A stretch of DNA of 64,000 nt from DATAGZ01 sp036263455 (GCA_036263455.1 DATAGZ010000007.1:62001-126000), one strand, 5' to 3'. Shown: positions 52,666 to 61,598, counted from the stretch's first letter. Notes: a model not told the origin generated them from the letters alone. Numbers and translations: made by a program.

Positions 52666-53316
52666 ATGGAAGACCTTCACGGACCGGGACGCAAGGCCCG
52701 GTCGGGACGGACGCGGAACCTCGTTGTACTCCTCCATGGCTATGGCGCGAACGGCGAGGATTTGCTCTCGCTTGCCGAAGCATGGGATCTGCCTGATTGC
52801 GATTTCCTTGCGCCCAATGCCCCCTTCCCCTGCGAGGGCGTGCCTTACGGATATCAATGGTTCGGCCTCGATGGCGACCGGAGCACCTACTTTTCAAAGG
52901 CCGTGCATGCTGGCACGCTAATTGAACCTTATCTGGATGCCGCTTTGGCAGAGCGCCGACTGGCTCCGGAACGACTGGCGCTGGTGGGATTTTCGCAAGG
53001 CGGCATGATGGCTCTGCATGTCGGGCTGAGGCGCAAACAATGCCCGGCGGCGCTTGTATCGTACTCAGGCATGCTGATCGGAGCGGAGCATCTCGACGAG
53101 ATCACCGTGCGGCCTCCTGTCCTGCTGGTCCACGGGACCGAAGACCCCATCATTCCTTTCGCCGCGCTCGGCGCTGCCAGGCAAGCCTTGGCATCGGCCG
53201 CCGTCCCGGTTGAATTCCTTGCCTGCCCTGGGCTGCAACACGGGATTAATCCCAAAGGTATTTTCGCCGCGCAGGCCTTCTTAGAGCGCCACCTCGCCGC
53301 CTTGCCCGCAACATGA
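52666..53316 (+). CDS. Carboxylesterase/phospholipase of the YpfH/Est family
   Basis: A 216-residue alpha/beta hydrolase. The catalytic triad is visible: serine in LVGFSQGGMM, aspartate in VHGTEDPIIP and histidine in GLQHGINP; the oxyanion region is VVLLHGYGANGEDL. This is the alpha/beta hydrolase 2 family of small carboxylesterases and lysophospholipases. AAAGGAACGCAAG precedes ATG 52666; the frame is open upstream into gluQ antisense but lacks similarity. It overlaps the methyltransferase gene by ATGA. Confidence 0.88.
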   Translation: MEDLHGPGRKARSGRTRNLVVLLHGYGANGEDLLSLAEAWDLPDCDFLAPNAPFPCEGVPYGYQWFGLDGDRSTYFSKAVHAGTLIEPYLDAALAERRLAPERLALVGFSQGGMMALHVGLRRKQCPAALVSYSGMLIGAEHLDEITVRPPVLLVHGTEDPIIPFAALGAARQALASAAVPVEFLACPGLQHGINPKGIFAAQAFLERHLAALPAT

Positions 53317-54179
53317 CCGCCCCCTACGATCCAGCGATGAGACGAAATCTGGGCAGGTGCGATCCCGCACTGCTGGAAATGGGCATGCGCATGCCGCGCT
53401 GGCAATGGCTAGATCTCAATGGAAACTTGATTTTCCGAGATCCGAGCCTGGAGAAATATGTGGCGCCCTTTCCACCGCCACGTCTGATGCACAACGTCAG
53501 CGGCACCATTTCCCGCTTCAAATTCGCCATTCATGGCGTGGTGCTGTTCGATGCCCTGGAGACCGCGTTGGGCCAACCGCTCGCGCGGCTCGGCACTCTG
53601 CTCGATTTCGGCTGCGGCAGCGGGCGGCTGGCGCGCATGTTCAAGGGGCATCCTGGCCGGGTAATAGGATGCGATATCGACCCGCGCCACACAAATTGGA
53701 TCAACGACGCCCTTCCCTTCATGTCGGCGGTGACCACGGAGCCGCTACAGCCCTTACCCTTTGCCGACGGAACATTCGATGGCGTGATCAGTATCTCGGT
53801 TTTCACTCATCTCAACGAAGCCTGCCAGGACTTCTATCTTGCCGAACTGGCGCGTTGCGTAGCCCCCGGCGGCACGTTGCTTCTAACCATCCATGGCCAC
53901 CGCGCGCTCGAGCGGGCTCTGCACGAAAAGAGGATCTTTGATATGCTCTCCATCGGGCAAGATGCACTCGCGCGCGTGGAACAGCAGTTTGAGGATAGCC
54001 AGCATAGCTTCATCATCCAGCAATATGGGCACCTCACGACGGACACCTATCCGTACGGCATCAGTTTTATACCCCATGCCTATATACGGCATCGATGGGG
54101 GGAATTCTTCGAGATTGCCGCAATTCGCGGCGGCGCGATCCAGGACTTCCAGGATATCGTCGTCTGCCGCCGGAGATGA
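53313..54179 (+). CDS. SAM-dependent class I methyltransferase, unknown substrate
   Basis: A 288-residue protein with a Rossmann methyltransferase core (about residues 85-205): motif I LLDFGCGSGRLARMF, motif II region VIGCDIDPRHT, FADGTFDGVISISVFTHL and LARCVAPGGTLLLTIHG. The N-terminal 80 residues and the C-terminal 80 residues, which are rich in Tyr/His/Ile, are not familiar. It resembles methyltransferases found with glycan or lipid genes, but nothing nearby confirms this. It overlaps the esterase gene upstream, so both may belong to one operon. Confidence 0.75.
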   Translation: MTAPYDPAMRRNLGRCDPALLEMGMRMPRWQWLDLNGNLIFRDPSLEKYVAPFPPPRLMHNVSGTISRFKFAIHGVVLFDALETALGQPLARLGTLLDFGCGSGRLARMFKGHPGRVIGCDIDPRHTNWINDALPFMSAVTTEPLQPLPFADGTFDGVISISVFTHLNEACQDFYLAELARCVAPGGTLLLTIHGHRALERALHEKRIFDMLSIGQDALARVEQQFEDSQHSFIIQQYGHLTTDTYPYGISFIPHAYIRHRWGEFFEIAAIRGGAIQDFQDIVVCRRR

Positions 54180-54204
54180 TACATCATACCCAGTCCCTCC
54201 GCTC

Positions 54205-54247
54205 CGTCATGCCGGTCCTGAGCCGGGCATCTTTATCCGATGACGGC
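54205..54247. repeat. REP-like imperfect cruciform
   Basis: Outer arms CCGTCAT (54205-54211) and ATGACGG (54241-54247) enclose an inner hairpin ATGCCGG-TCCTGA-CCGGGCAT. TGGATTCCG follows. Elements reading CCGTCATGCCCGG...GGGCATC...TGGATTCC are common between genes in many alphaproteobacteria. A half copy of the left arm is at 218-230 in this window. Confidence 0.5.
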
Positions 54248-54344
54248 TGGATTCCGCCTGTATCATCTACCGAAACATGTTGGTAGTCGCGCGCCGGCCC
54301 CCAAATCTTGAGTTAATGGTCAAATTTGACTATAATAACACCGC

Positions 54345-54902
54345 ATGCCCCTCGATGCGTGTCCAGCCCTGGTCTTAAACGCCGATTTTCGGCCCTTGAG
54401 CTATTTTCCGCTCTCGTTATGGTCCTGGCAAGATGCGATAAAGGCGGTCTTCCTTGAGCGGGTCAATATTGTCTGCGAGTACGAGAACGTTGTACATAGC
54501 CCGTCTTTTTCGATGCGGCTGCCTTCGGTCATCTCGCTGAAGGAATTCATCGCTCAGAGCAGGTATCCCGCTTTTACCCGGTTCAACGTATTCCTGCGCG
54601 ATCGCTTCCGCTGCCAGTATTGCGACGAGACGCTTCCCGCGCATGACCTCACTTTCGACCATGTTATCCCCCGCTCGCGCGGCGGGCGGACGCGTTGGGA
54701 AAATGTCGTGACCGCCTGCCAGGGATGCAACCTGAAAAAGGGCAGCCGGTTGCCGCACGAGGCCCATATGAATCCGCGCCGCCACCCAAGCCAGCCTTCG
54801 GCAATGGAACTTCAGGAAAATGGCCGTGCCTTTCCTCCCAATTATCTGCACCAATCCTGGCGTGACTATCTCTACTGGGATTCCGAGCTCGACCCTTCGT
54901 GA
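54345..54902 (+). CDS. HNH endonuclease-domain protein
   Basis: A 185-residue protein. The N-terminal part (LVLNADFRPLSYFPLSLWSWQDAIKAVF) is conserved in a bacterial HNH family often taken as housekeeping. The HNH zinc motif follows: CQYCDE (about residue 85), TFDHVIPRSRGGRTRWENVVTACQGCNLKKG (given here in shorter words: FDHVIPRSRGG, WENVV, CQGCNLKKG). Both CxxC pairs and the catalytic histidine are present. No restriction or toxin partner is adjacent; the next gene overlaps by four bases and is a membrane protein. Confidence 0.85.
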   Translation: MPLDACPALVLNADFRPLSYFPLSLWSWQDAIKAVFLERVNIVCEYENVVHSPSFSMRLPSVISLKEFIAQSRYPAFTRFNVFLRDRFRCQYCDETLPAHDLTFDHVIPRSRGGRTRWENVVTACQGCNLKKGSRLPHEAHMNPRRHPSQPSAMELQENGRAFPPNYLHQSWRDYLYWDSELDPS

Positions 54903-55564
54903 CGCTCTTTCTCCGGCGGATGGCGGGGCTCGGAATCGGTTTCCTGAGCTGCGGCGCGGGCATTGCCGCAATGGTGCAGGCGCGCCTGGGGCTCGGCCCC
55001 TGGGATATCTTTCATCAAGGGATAGCCCGCGTCTTCGGCGTGTCGATCGGAATAGCCAATGTTGCTGTCGGCCTCGTTGTCATGCTGTGCTGGGTCCCCT
55101 TCCGCCAGAAGCCTGGTATCGGAACGGCGCTGAACATCGCCATGATTGGCCCTTGCGCCAACCTGTTCCTGGCGATTCTTCCTCATCCCCAGCTCCTCGC
55201 CTGGCGCATCGGCTATATGATGACCGGCATGCCGCTGCTCGCCTTCGGAACGGCGCTCTATCTGAGCAGCAACCTCGGCCCAGGACCGCGCGACGGGCTG
55301 ATGTTGTCGCTGACCCGCCGTTTCGGCTTATCGGTGCGGCTGGCGCGTACCCTGATCGAATGTTCGGCTTTTCTCGGCGGGTGGCTCATGGGAGGGGATT
55401 TTGGGCTGGGCAGTCTGTATTTCGCGCTGGCAATCGGACCAAGCTTGCAGGGGTTCATCCTCCTGCTGCAGCGAGCGGGTCTCTGGTATCAGCCCCTGCT
55501 GCGCGATATTGGAAGCCCGGAAACGCCAGACGCGGGAATCCCGGGGAAGCTGGCGCCTCCCTGA
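54899..55564 (+). CDS. YczE/YitT-like multi-pass membrane protein
   Basis: A 221-residue protein with about six hydrophobic segments. The repeated motifs ARLGLGPWDIFHQGIA and SNLGPGPRDGLMLSLTRR (a glycine/proline turn followed by D) mark the YczE/YyaS/YitT family of putative membrane proteins. Function is not established. It starts with GTG at 54899, overlapping the HNH gene stop (GTGA), and ends 29 bases from the convergent rplQ. It may be a transporter-like protein; nothing here names a substrate. Confidence 0.78.
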   Translation: MTLFLRRMAGLGIGFLSCGAGIAAMVQARLGLGPWDIFHQGIARVFGVSIGIANVAVGLVVMLCWVPFRQKPGIGTALNIAMIGPCANLFLAILPHPQLLAWRIGYMMTGMPLLAFGTALYLSSNLGPGPRDGLMLSLTRRFGLSVRLARTLIECSAFLGGWLMGGDFGLGSLYFALAIGPSLQGFILLLQRAGLWYQPLLRDIGSPETPDAGIPGKLAPP

Positions 55565-55593
55565 CGTTTATCGCTTAATGGATGAATGGGCTG

Positions 55594-56022
55594 TTAGGCC
55601 GCTTCGGACTCGGGCTCGGTTTTCTTGACCTGGCTCGGCCCGGAATCCTTGCCCTTAGCAGATACATCGCGGTCGACAAATTCGATAAAAGCCACCGGCG
55701 CCATGTCTCCGTAGCGAAATCCGGCTTTAAGAACGCGGGTATAGCCACCTTGGCGGGCCTTGTAGCGCGGCGCCAGCACGGCGAGGACTTTTTCCGCCAT
55801 GACTGGATCGCGCAGCTCGGCAATGAGCCGGCGCCGGGCCGCCAATCCGCCCTGCTTGCCGAGCGTGATCAAGCGCTCGACGATCGGACGGAGATCCTTC
55901 GCCTTGGGAAGAGTCGTCTTGATCTGCTCATGCTTGACCAAGGCCGCCGCCATATTGGCGAACATCGCCTTGCGGTGCGACGAGGTACGATTGAGCTTTC
56001 TGCCGCTTAATCCGTGACGCAT
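55594..56022 (-). CDS. rplQ: 50S ribosomal protein L17
   Basis: A 142-residue L17, a large-subunit protein near the exit tunnel. MRHGLSGRKLNRTSSHRKAM at the start and RYKARQGGYTRVLKAGFRYGD are diagnostic. The C-terminal tail after residue 118 (acidic and lysine-rich) is the usual variable extension in alphaproteobacteria. It is the last gene of rpsM-rpsK-rpoA-rplQ, 129 bases after rpoA. AGAGACATG context with GGAAGAG before the ATG. Confidence 0.97.
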   Translation of the reverse strand: MRHGLSGRKLNRTSSHRKAMFANMAAALVKHEQIKTTLPKAKDLRPIVERLITLGKQGGLAARRRLIAELRDPVMAEKVLAVLAPRYKARQGGYTRVLKAGFRYGDMAPVAFIEFVDRDVSAKGKDSGPSQVKKTEPESEAA

Positions 56023-56041
56023 GTCTCTTCCTTTTCTCTAA

Positions 56042-56070
56042 ACCCCGTCAGGTCCAGCCTGGGACGGGGT
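56042..56070 (-). other. Hairpin between rpoA and rplQ
   Basis: Arms ACCCCGTC and GACGGGGT pair across 13 bases in the rpoA-rplQ spacer. Only TTT follows on the minus strand, so it is a poor terminator; it may be a processing or stability element of the operon mRNA. Confidence 0.35.
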
Positions 56071-56151
56071 CGATTGCTCTACCCACCGCCTCGCGCAAAG
56101 CAAAGAACGGCAGGGGTGGCCATCATGGCCGGTAATCTTCTTCCGAACGGC

Positions 56152-57171
56152 CTAGTACGGCTCGTCGAGCTTCTTGACCATCTCTTCGATATTTTCGGGC
56201 GGCCAGTCGGGTATCTCCATGCCGAGATGGAGACCCATCTGCGCCAGAACTTCCTTAATCTCGTTGAGGCTCTTGCGGCCGAAGTTCGGCGTACGCAGCA
56301 TCTCTGCCTCGGTCTTTTGCACCAAATCGCCGATATAGACGATGTTATCGTTCTTCAGGCAATTGGCGGAGCGGACGGATAGTTCAAGTTCGTCTACCTT
56401 GCGCAGCAAGTTCTTATTGAAGGGAGGCTCGTTCGCTTCTCCGACCTCCGTTCGGCCGGCCGGCTCGTCGAAATTCACCAGCAGCTGGAGCTGCTCCTGG
56501 AGGATGCGTGCGGCGACCGCCACCGCATCTTCCGGGCTGATGGCGCCGTTCGTCTCCACCGCGAGCGTCAGTTTATCATAATCGGTCACCTGGCCGACGC
56601 GGCTATGATCCACGCGATAGGAGACCTTGCGGACGGGCGAAAAAATCGCATCGACAGGAATGAGGCCGATCGGCGCATCCTCGGGCCGGTTCTGGGCCGC
56701 CGGGACATAGCCCTTGCCCAGCTCGACCGTGAAGGTCATGTTCAACGTCGCCCCTTGATCGAGGGTGCACAGGACCAAGTCCTTATTCAAGACTTCCAGC
56801 TCGTGGGGAACCTCAATCTGGCCGGCTCTGACCTCGCCCGCGCCCTGCGCGCGCAGCCGCATGCGCTTGGTGCCTTCGCCGCTCATCCTGAGGGCAAGCG
56901 CCTTGATGTTGAGGATGATATCCGTGACATCCTCGCGGACCCCCGGGATCGAGGAAAATTCGTGCAGCACGCCCTCGATCTGCACCGACGTCACCGCCGC
57001 GCCATGGAGAGACGACAATAATACCCGACGCAGGGCATTGCCCAGCGTCAAGCCAAAGCCGCGCTCGAGCGGCTCGACCACGATCTGACCAGCCTTCTTG
57101 GGCTCGGCGCTCGGCTCGAGCTTGCGGCTGGCCTTGATCAAATCATTCCAATTCTTCTGAATTACGCTCAT
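56152..57171 (-). CDS. rpoA: DNA-directed RNA polymerase alpha subunit
   Basis: A 339-residue alpha subunit. The N-terminal assembly domain (1-235) has EPLERGFGLTLGNALRRVLLSSL and the C-terminal domain (about 255-320) has ELELSVRSANCLKNDNI and TPNFGRKSLNEIKEVL. It organises the core enzyme and contacts UP elements and activators. Length is normal for the class. It sits between rpsK (46 bases) and rplQ in the alpha operon. Confidence 0.98.
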   Translation of the reverse strand: MSVIQKNWNDLIKASRKLEPSAEPKKAGQIVVEPLERGFGLTLGNALRRVLLSSLHGAAVTSVQIEGVLHEFSSIPGVREDVTDIILNIKALALRMSGEGTKRMRLRAQGAGEVRAGQIEVPHELEVLNKDLVLCTLDQGATLNMTFTVELGKGYVPAAQNRPEDAPIGLIPVDAIFSPVRKVSYRVDHSRVGQVTDYDKLTLAVETNGAISPEDAVAVAARILQEQLQLLVNFDEPAGRTEVGEANEPPFNKNLLRKVDELELSVRSANCLKNDNIVYIGDLVQKTEAEMLRTPNFGRKSLNEIKEVLAQMGLHLGMEIPDWPPENIEEMVKKLDEPY

Positions 57172-57217
57172 CTTCGTCTCATCACACTTTCAAAAAGCGC
57201 GCCTGGCGCGCAACAGT

Positions 57218-57637
57218 TCAGACCCGGCGGCGCTTGGGCGGGCGGCAACCATTATGCGGGATGGGCGTCACGTCACGAATCGAAGTGATGACAAAGCCGG
57301 CAGCCTGGAGCGCGCGAAGCGCCGATTCGCGACCCGAACCCGGTCCCTTGACCTCGACATCGAGGTTCTTCACGCCATGATCCATTGCCTTCTTGGCAAC
57401 GGCATCCGCAGCCACCTGGGCGGCATAGGGCGTCGACTTACGCGATCCCTTGAAGCCCTGCATGCCCGAAGAGGCCCAAGCAATGGTATTGCCCTGATCG
57501 TCGCTGATCGTGATCATGGTATTGTTGAAACTGGCATTCACATGGGCGACGCCCGAAGTGATGTTCTTGCGCTCACGCCGCCGGATACGCGGCCCGGCCT
57601 TGGCGCCCTCTTTTTTTTCCGCTGCTGGTTTTGCCAT
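57218..57637 (-). CDS. rpsK: 30S ribosomal protein S11
   Basis: A 139-residue S11 of the small-subunit platform. Conserved stretches include GVAHVNASFNNTMITI, WASSGMQGFKGSRKSTPYAAQ and the C-terminal DVTPIPHNGCRPPKRRRV. A lysine/alanine-rich N-terminal extension (AKPAAEKKEGAKAG) is typical of alphaproteobacteria. It lies 12 bases after rpsM and 46 before rpoA, in the usual order. Confidence 0.98.
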   Translation of the reverse strand: MAKPAAEKKEGAKAGPRIRRRERKNITSGVAHVNASFNNTMITISDDQGNTIAWASSGMQGFKGSRKSTPYAAQVAADAVAKKAMDHGVKNLDVEVKGPGSGRESALRALQAAGFVITSIRDVTPIPHNGCRPPKRRRV

Positions 57638-57649
57638 GATCGATCCTGA

Positions 57650-58027
57650 CTATTTCTTGGCGATTTTCTTGCCCGCGATTGGGCGCGCCTTACCCTTGCG
57701 GGTACGCGAATTGGTGTGAGTCCGCTGACCACGCACTGGCAAACCTTTGCGATGGCGCAGTCCGCGATAGCAGCCCAGATCCATGAGGCGCTTGATGTTG
57801 ACGGCAACCTCGCGGCGCAGGTCTCCCTCCACGCGGTAATCGCGATCGATGACCTCGCGAATGCGGGCGATATCGGCATCGCTCAACTGATTGACCCGCC
57901 GTTCGCTGGGGATTCCCACTTTTTCGCAGATTTCCCCAGCCTTTTTTGGGCCAATGCCATGGATATAACGAAGCGCGATCACGACCCGCTTCTGGGTCGG
58001 AATGTTCACGCCGGCAATACGCGCCAT
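57650..58027 (-). CDS. rpsM: 30S ribosomal protein S13
   Basis: A 125-residue S13 of the small-subunit head that touches the P-site tRNA and 5S-facing bridges. MARIAGVNIPTQKRVVIAL, YIHGIG and GLPVRGQRTHTNSRTRKGK are diagnostic. GAGGAGACAG precedes the ATG. It is the first gene of this operon: upstream lies a consensus promoter and then a sulfotransferase gene, not adk/secY as in most alphaproteobacteria. Confidence 0.98.
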   Translation of the reverse strand: MARIAGVNIPTQKRVVIALRYIHGIGPKKAGEICEKVGIPSERRVNQLSDADIARIREVIDRDYRVEGDLRREVAVNIKRLMDLGCYRGLRHRKGLPVRGQRTHTNSRTRKGKARPIAGKKIAKK

Positions 58028-58105
58028 ACTGTCTCCTCAGCCAAAGTCGAAGATCACCGCCCGGACCGAAGAAACCCGGCCGGTGACGGTGATGACGAGC
58101 CGCGC

Positions 58106-58133
58106 ATTATAGGGTCCGCCGCCCTTCTGTCAA
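58106..58133 (-). promoter_or_regulatory. Consensus sigma-70 promoter of rpsM-rpsK-rpoA-rplQ
   Basis: On the minus strand TTGACA (58128-58133) and TATAAT (58106-58111) are separated by 16 bases. Both hexamers match the consensus exactly, the strongest promoter seen in the window. Transcription would start near 58099, giving a leader of about 70 bases before rpsM. Confidence 0.85.
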
Positions 58134-58175
58134 TGGCTAAAACCTCATGTAAAACCGGGAAAAACGAGGTACCGA

Positions 58176-59006
58176 TCATGCCGGCAGATAGCCGAACCGT
58201 TCCATTTGCTCGCGATTGGCCGTGACGATTCGCTCGATCTGGGCCGGGGACAGGACGTCGCGCCACTGGCCGGAGCGGCCTTCGCGGAAGAATTTCTCGG
58301 CCTTGTCCGAGCGTTCGCGGAAACCCTTCTGCTCCTCCTGCTCCCGTAACTTCTTGAAGCTCGCCATCTCGATGGCATGATCGATGCGCTCCGGGGGAGC
58401 GGGCAGGCCGAGAAACTGCGTCACTCTGGTGAAGGTGTCGCGCGGCTTCTCCAACATATCCTCGTACCGGACGATATGCAGGCTCGGCTGTGGATGCCTG
58501 GTCCAGGAGCGCACGTGGCCGTTCCAGTTGTTATGAACCTCGTAGACGGCATAGGCATTGCCTGTCGCACCGGTCCCGGTATCGTTGATGATCTCGACCG
58601 CCCGCCCGATCTCCACCCCATAATGGTGGGTGAGGGAGACCGCGACATCGAGCGGATTGCGCACGACATAGATGGCGCCCGCCGTCCAGTCCATATGGAT
58701 GAGCGGACGAGACATATATTGCATAAGAGCGTTGTGCGTCTTGACGAAAACATTGTCGGGGTGCTGTAGGCAAAGCATGCGTTGCACGTCCCAGCGCGCA
58801 TCGGCGACGTCCTGGTCGTTCCATTCCTCGCGCGGCTTGCGGATGAAATGGCGATACCAGAAAATCGAGGAATCGCTGAAGGTGAAATCGGTCATTTTAT
58901 TGATGTCGTACCCCTCCTCCGGCGCTTGGAGGAGATTGTGCAGAAAGGCACGCATCCAGGTATTGCCCGATTTGGGATAAGAGGCCAGCCAGATGATTTT
59001 GCTCAT
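58176..59006 (-). CDS. Sulfotransferase-domain protein
   Basis: A 276-residue PAPS-dependent sulfotransferase. The 5'-phosphosulfate loop is LASYPKSGNTWMRAFL (residues about 6-21), the 3'-phosphate-binding motif is IYVVRNPLDVAVSLTHHYG (about 111-129) and a GQWRDVL near the C-terminus completes the cofactor site. FVKTHN supplies the catalytic region. This resembles cytosolic sulfotransferases; the acceptor is unknown. It follows ftsK by 45 bases on the same strand and sits just before the rpsM promoter, in the place where secY/adk is normally found. Confidence 0.86.
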   Translation of the reverse strand: MSKIIWLASYPKSGNTWMRAFLHNLLQAPEEGYDINKMTDFTFSDSSIFWYRHFIRKPREEWNDQDVADARWDVQRMLCLQHPDNVFVKTHNALMQYMSRPLIHMDWTAGAIYVVRNPLDVAVSLTHHYGVEIGRAVEIINDTGTGATGNAYAVYEVHNNWNGHVRSWTRHPQPSLHIVRYEDMLEKPRDTFTRVTQFLGLPAPPERIDHAIEMASFKKLREQEEQKGFRERSDKAEKFFREGRSGQWRDVLSPAQIERIVTANREQMERFGYLPA

Positions 59007-59051
59007 GGCATGTATAGAACGGCGCCCGGGCGGGAAGTCAATATGGATCCG

Positions 59052-61598
59052 TCACTGCCCGCCGGGTGCCAGTATCTCTCGCTTGCCGGCATGGTTGGCC
59101 GATGAGACGATTCCTTCTTTTTCCATGCGCTCGATCAGGCGCGCCGCGCGATTGTAGCCGATTTGCAGATGCCGCTGGATGAAGCTCGTCGAAGCCTTGC
59201 GCTCGCGCACCACGATCGCCACCGCTTGATCGTAGAGCTGGCCGTCCTCGCCTTCGCCGCCACCGCCGGTAACGCCCACCGCACTGTCTCCTTCCGCGGG
59301 TTCCTCCGTGACGTCCTCGAGATAAGCGGGCTCGCCCTGGGCCTTGAGAAATTGAACGATGCTTTCCACCTCCCGGTCGGAAACGAACGGGCCGTGAACG
59401 CGCGTGATCCGCCCGCCGTTGGCCATATAAAGCATGTCGCCTTGGCCAAGCAGCTGCTCGGCTCCGATATCGCCGAGGATGGTGCGGCTATCGATCTTGG
59501 TCGTGACGTGGAAGGAGATGCGGGTCGGGAAATTGGCCTTGATGGTTCCGGTGATCACATCCACCGAGGGGCGCTGGGTGGCCATGACCAGATGGATGCC
59601 CGCCGCGCGCGCCATCTGCGCGAGCCGTTGGATCGCCGCTTCAATATCCTTGCCCGCGACCAGCATAAGGTCGGCCATTTCATCGACGATTACCACGATA
59701 TAGGGATAGGGCGTGAGGTCGAACGGCTCCTCCTCGTAGATCGGCTTGCCCGTGGCGGGGTCGAAACCGGTCTGCACCTTGCGCATCAAGCTCTCGCCCT
59801 CTCGCCGCGCCTGTTCGACCCTTTGGTTGAACCCGTCGATATTGCGCACGCTGAGCTTGGACATCGCGCGGTAGCGATTTTCCATTTCGCGCACTACCCA
59901 TTTCAGGGCGACGATCGCCTTGCGTGGCTCGGTCACCACCGGGGCGAGCAGGTGAGGAATACCGTCATAGACCGAAAGCTCGAGCATTTTGGGGTCGATC
60001 ATGATGAATTTGCACTGATCGGGAGTCAGCCGATACAGCAGCGACAGGATCATCGTGTTGATCGCCACCGACTTGCCCGAGCCGGTGGTACCTGCGATGA
60101 GCAGATGCGGCATGCGCGCGAGATCGACGACCATCGGCTGACCGCCTATATCCTTGCCGAGCGCCAAAGCGAGCCGGGCGCCATTGGCGGCGCCCCCTTC
60201 CTCGTCGAGCAATTCGCGAAGCGACACCGTTTCGCGCTGTGCGTTGGGGAGCTCGATTCCGATCACCGAGCGCCCCGGCACGACCGCAATCCGCACCGAG
60301 AGCGCAGCCATCGACCGGGCGATATCGTCGGCCAAGGAAACGACCCGGCTGGTCTTTGTGCCTGGCGCTGGTTCGAGCTCATAAAGCGTGACGACCGGAC
60401 CCGGGCGGACTTTCACGATCTGACCCTTGACGCCGAAATCGTCGAGCACCGTCTCGAGCAGGCGGGCGTTCTTCTCCAGACTCTCGGCATTCACCTGCTG
60501 GACGAATTCATTGGCCTTGGGCAGGGCGAGGAAATCCAGCGGCGGCAGCTGAAAAGTGGGCTCCGCTTCGAAGGCGAGCGCGGGCTGCGGGCTGGCGCGC
60601 GCGCGCTTGGGCCGGCGCGCAGGCGGCACCGGCGGCTCGACCAACGCTGAGGCTTGCGCGGCAACCGGTTCGGGGATGCGTAGCTGATCGGCGCGCGACG
60701 GCGCCATGGCGGCGGCAGATGTCATGACAACAGGCGCAGCGGCAGTGAGGCCGAGATGCGGCTCCTGCCGTACCGGCCCCGGTGCGGTTGTGTCGCGTCG
60801 GACGGGGCCGAGATGAGACAGGAAGGGTATCGCGGGGCGCCGGGCAGGCATTTGCGCCGCTGTGGGCCGCGCAATGCCGGGTGAAGCGGGGTGCGGCGGC
60901 ATCGCCCGACCAGTACCGCCTTGAGCACGCCGGGCGAAGACGCTCGGCAAGGGGCCTGCCCGCGCCGCCGAGAGCCATTTCTGCACGGCCCGGCCGGTGC
61001 TCACATAGCTGCGCCAATGCAGGCCGAGGGTTGCATAGAGGAGAGGAAACGTGATCGCAAGCATGAAAACGGCCATGGTTGCTTCAAAGCTGCCCGCCAG
61101 GGCGGGAATGCCATACCGGCGGGCCAAGCCCGCGATACCGCCGTCGCCTTGGCTCCCTGTGAGGATCATCCGGCCGGCAAAACCGCCCAAACCTGCCGTA
61201 AAGGGCCATGTTCCACCAAAGGGGAGGACTGCTAAGGTAGTTGCGGCTGAAAGACAGGCGATTGGCCATGTCAACAGGCGCGCCCACCAGCGCGGCAGCA
61301 GCCGGTGACGCAGCAGCTGGGCGCCCCACATGGCCGGAACGAATGGCAGGAGTAAGGCGGCAAGCCCAAGCCCCTCCCACCCGATATCAGCCACATACGC
61401 CCCCACCGGCCCCATGATATTTCCCACCCTGGCGCCGCTCGCGCGGGTGAAACCCGGATCGCCGTTATGAATGGTAATGAGCGCCAGGAACAAGGCAAAA
61501 GCCAAGACCAGGAGGCCGGACCCTAATAGCTCGAGCAAGCGGCTTATGAAAAAATTGCGCCAGCCCGGTCTATTCTCAAGGATCTGTCGATTGCTCAT
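59052..61598 (-). CDS. ftsK: DNA translocase FtsK
   Basis: An 848-residue FtsK/SpoIIIE. Four N-terminal membrane helices (about residues 20-200) anchor it at the septum, a Pro/Ala-rich linker follows (about 210-350), then the alpha/beta motor domain with Walker A IAGTTGSGKSVAIN and Walker B IVVIVDEMADLML. The C-terminal gamma winged helix (QRHLQIGYNRAARLIERME) reads KOPS sites. It pumps chromosome ends during division and activates XerCD. ATG 61598 has AGAGG upstream; an in-frame ATG 45 bases earlier is less likely. Confidence 0.96.
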   Translation of the reverse strand: MSNRQILENRPGWRNFFISRLLELLGSGLLVLAFALFLALITIHNGDPGFTRASGARVGNIMGPVGAYVADIGWEGLGLAALLLPFVPAMWGAQLLRHRLLPRWWARLLTWPIACLSAATTLAVLPFGGTWPFTAGLGGFAGRMILTGSQGDGGIAGLARRYGIPALAGSFEATMAVFMLAITFPLLYATLGLHWRSYVSTGRAVQKWLSAARAGPLPSVFARRAQGGTGRAMPPHPASPGIARPTAAQMPARRPAIPFLSHLGPVRRDTTAPGPVRQEPHLGLTAAAPVVMTSAAAMAPSRADQLRIPEPVAAQASALVEPPVPPARRPKRARASPQPALAFEAEPTFQLPPLDFLALPKANEFVQQVNAESLEKNARLLETVLDDFGVKGQIVKVRPGPVVTLYELEPAPGTKTSRVVSLADDIARSMAALSVRIAVVPGRSVIGIELPNAQRETVSLRELLDEEGGAANGARLALALGKDIGGQPMVVDLARMPHLLIAGTTGSGKSVAINTMILSLLYRLTPDQCKFIMIDPKMLELSVYDGIPHLLAPVVTEPRKAIVALKWVVREMENRYRAMSKLSVRNIDGFNQRVEQARREGESLMRKVQTGFDPATGKPIYEEEPFDLTPYPYIVVIVDEMADLMLVAGKDIEAAIQRLAQMARAAGIHLVMATQRPSVDVITGTIKANFPTRISFHVTTKIDSRTILGDIGAEQLLGQGDMLYMANGGRITRVHGPFVSDREVESIVQFLKAQGEPAYLEDVTEEPAEGDSAVGVTGGGGEGEDGQLYDQAVAIVVRERKASTSFIQRHLQIGYNRAARLIERMEKEGIVSSANHAGKREILAPGGQ

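Noticed and set aside
54345..54902. HNH protein as part of a restriction or defence system
   Set aside because: No methylase specificity subunit, helicase or toxin partner is adjacent, and the N-terminal domain belongs to a broadly conserved housekeeping family.
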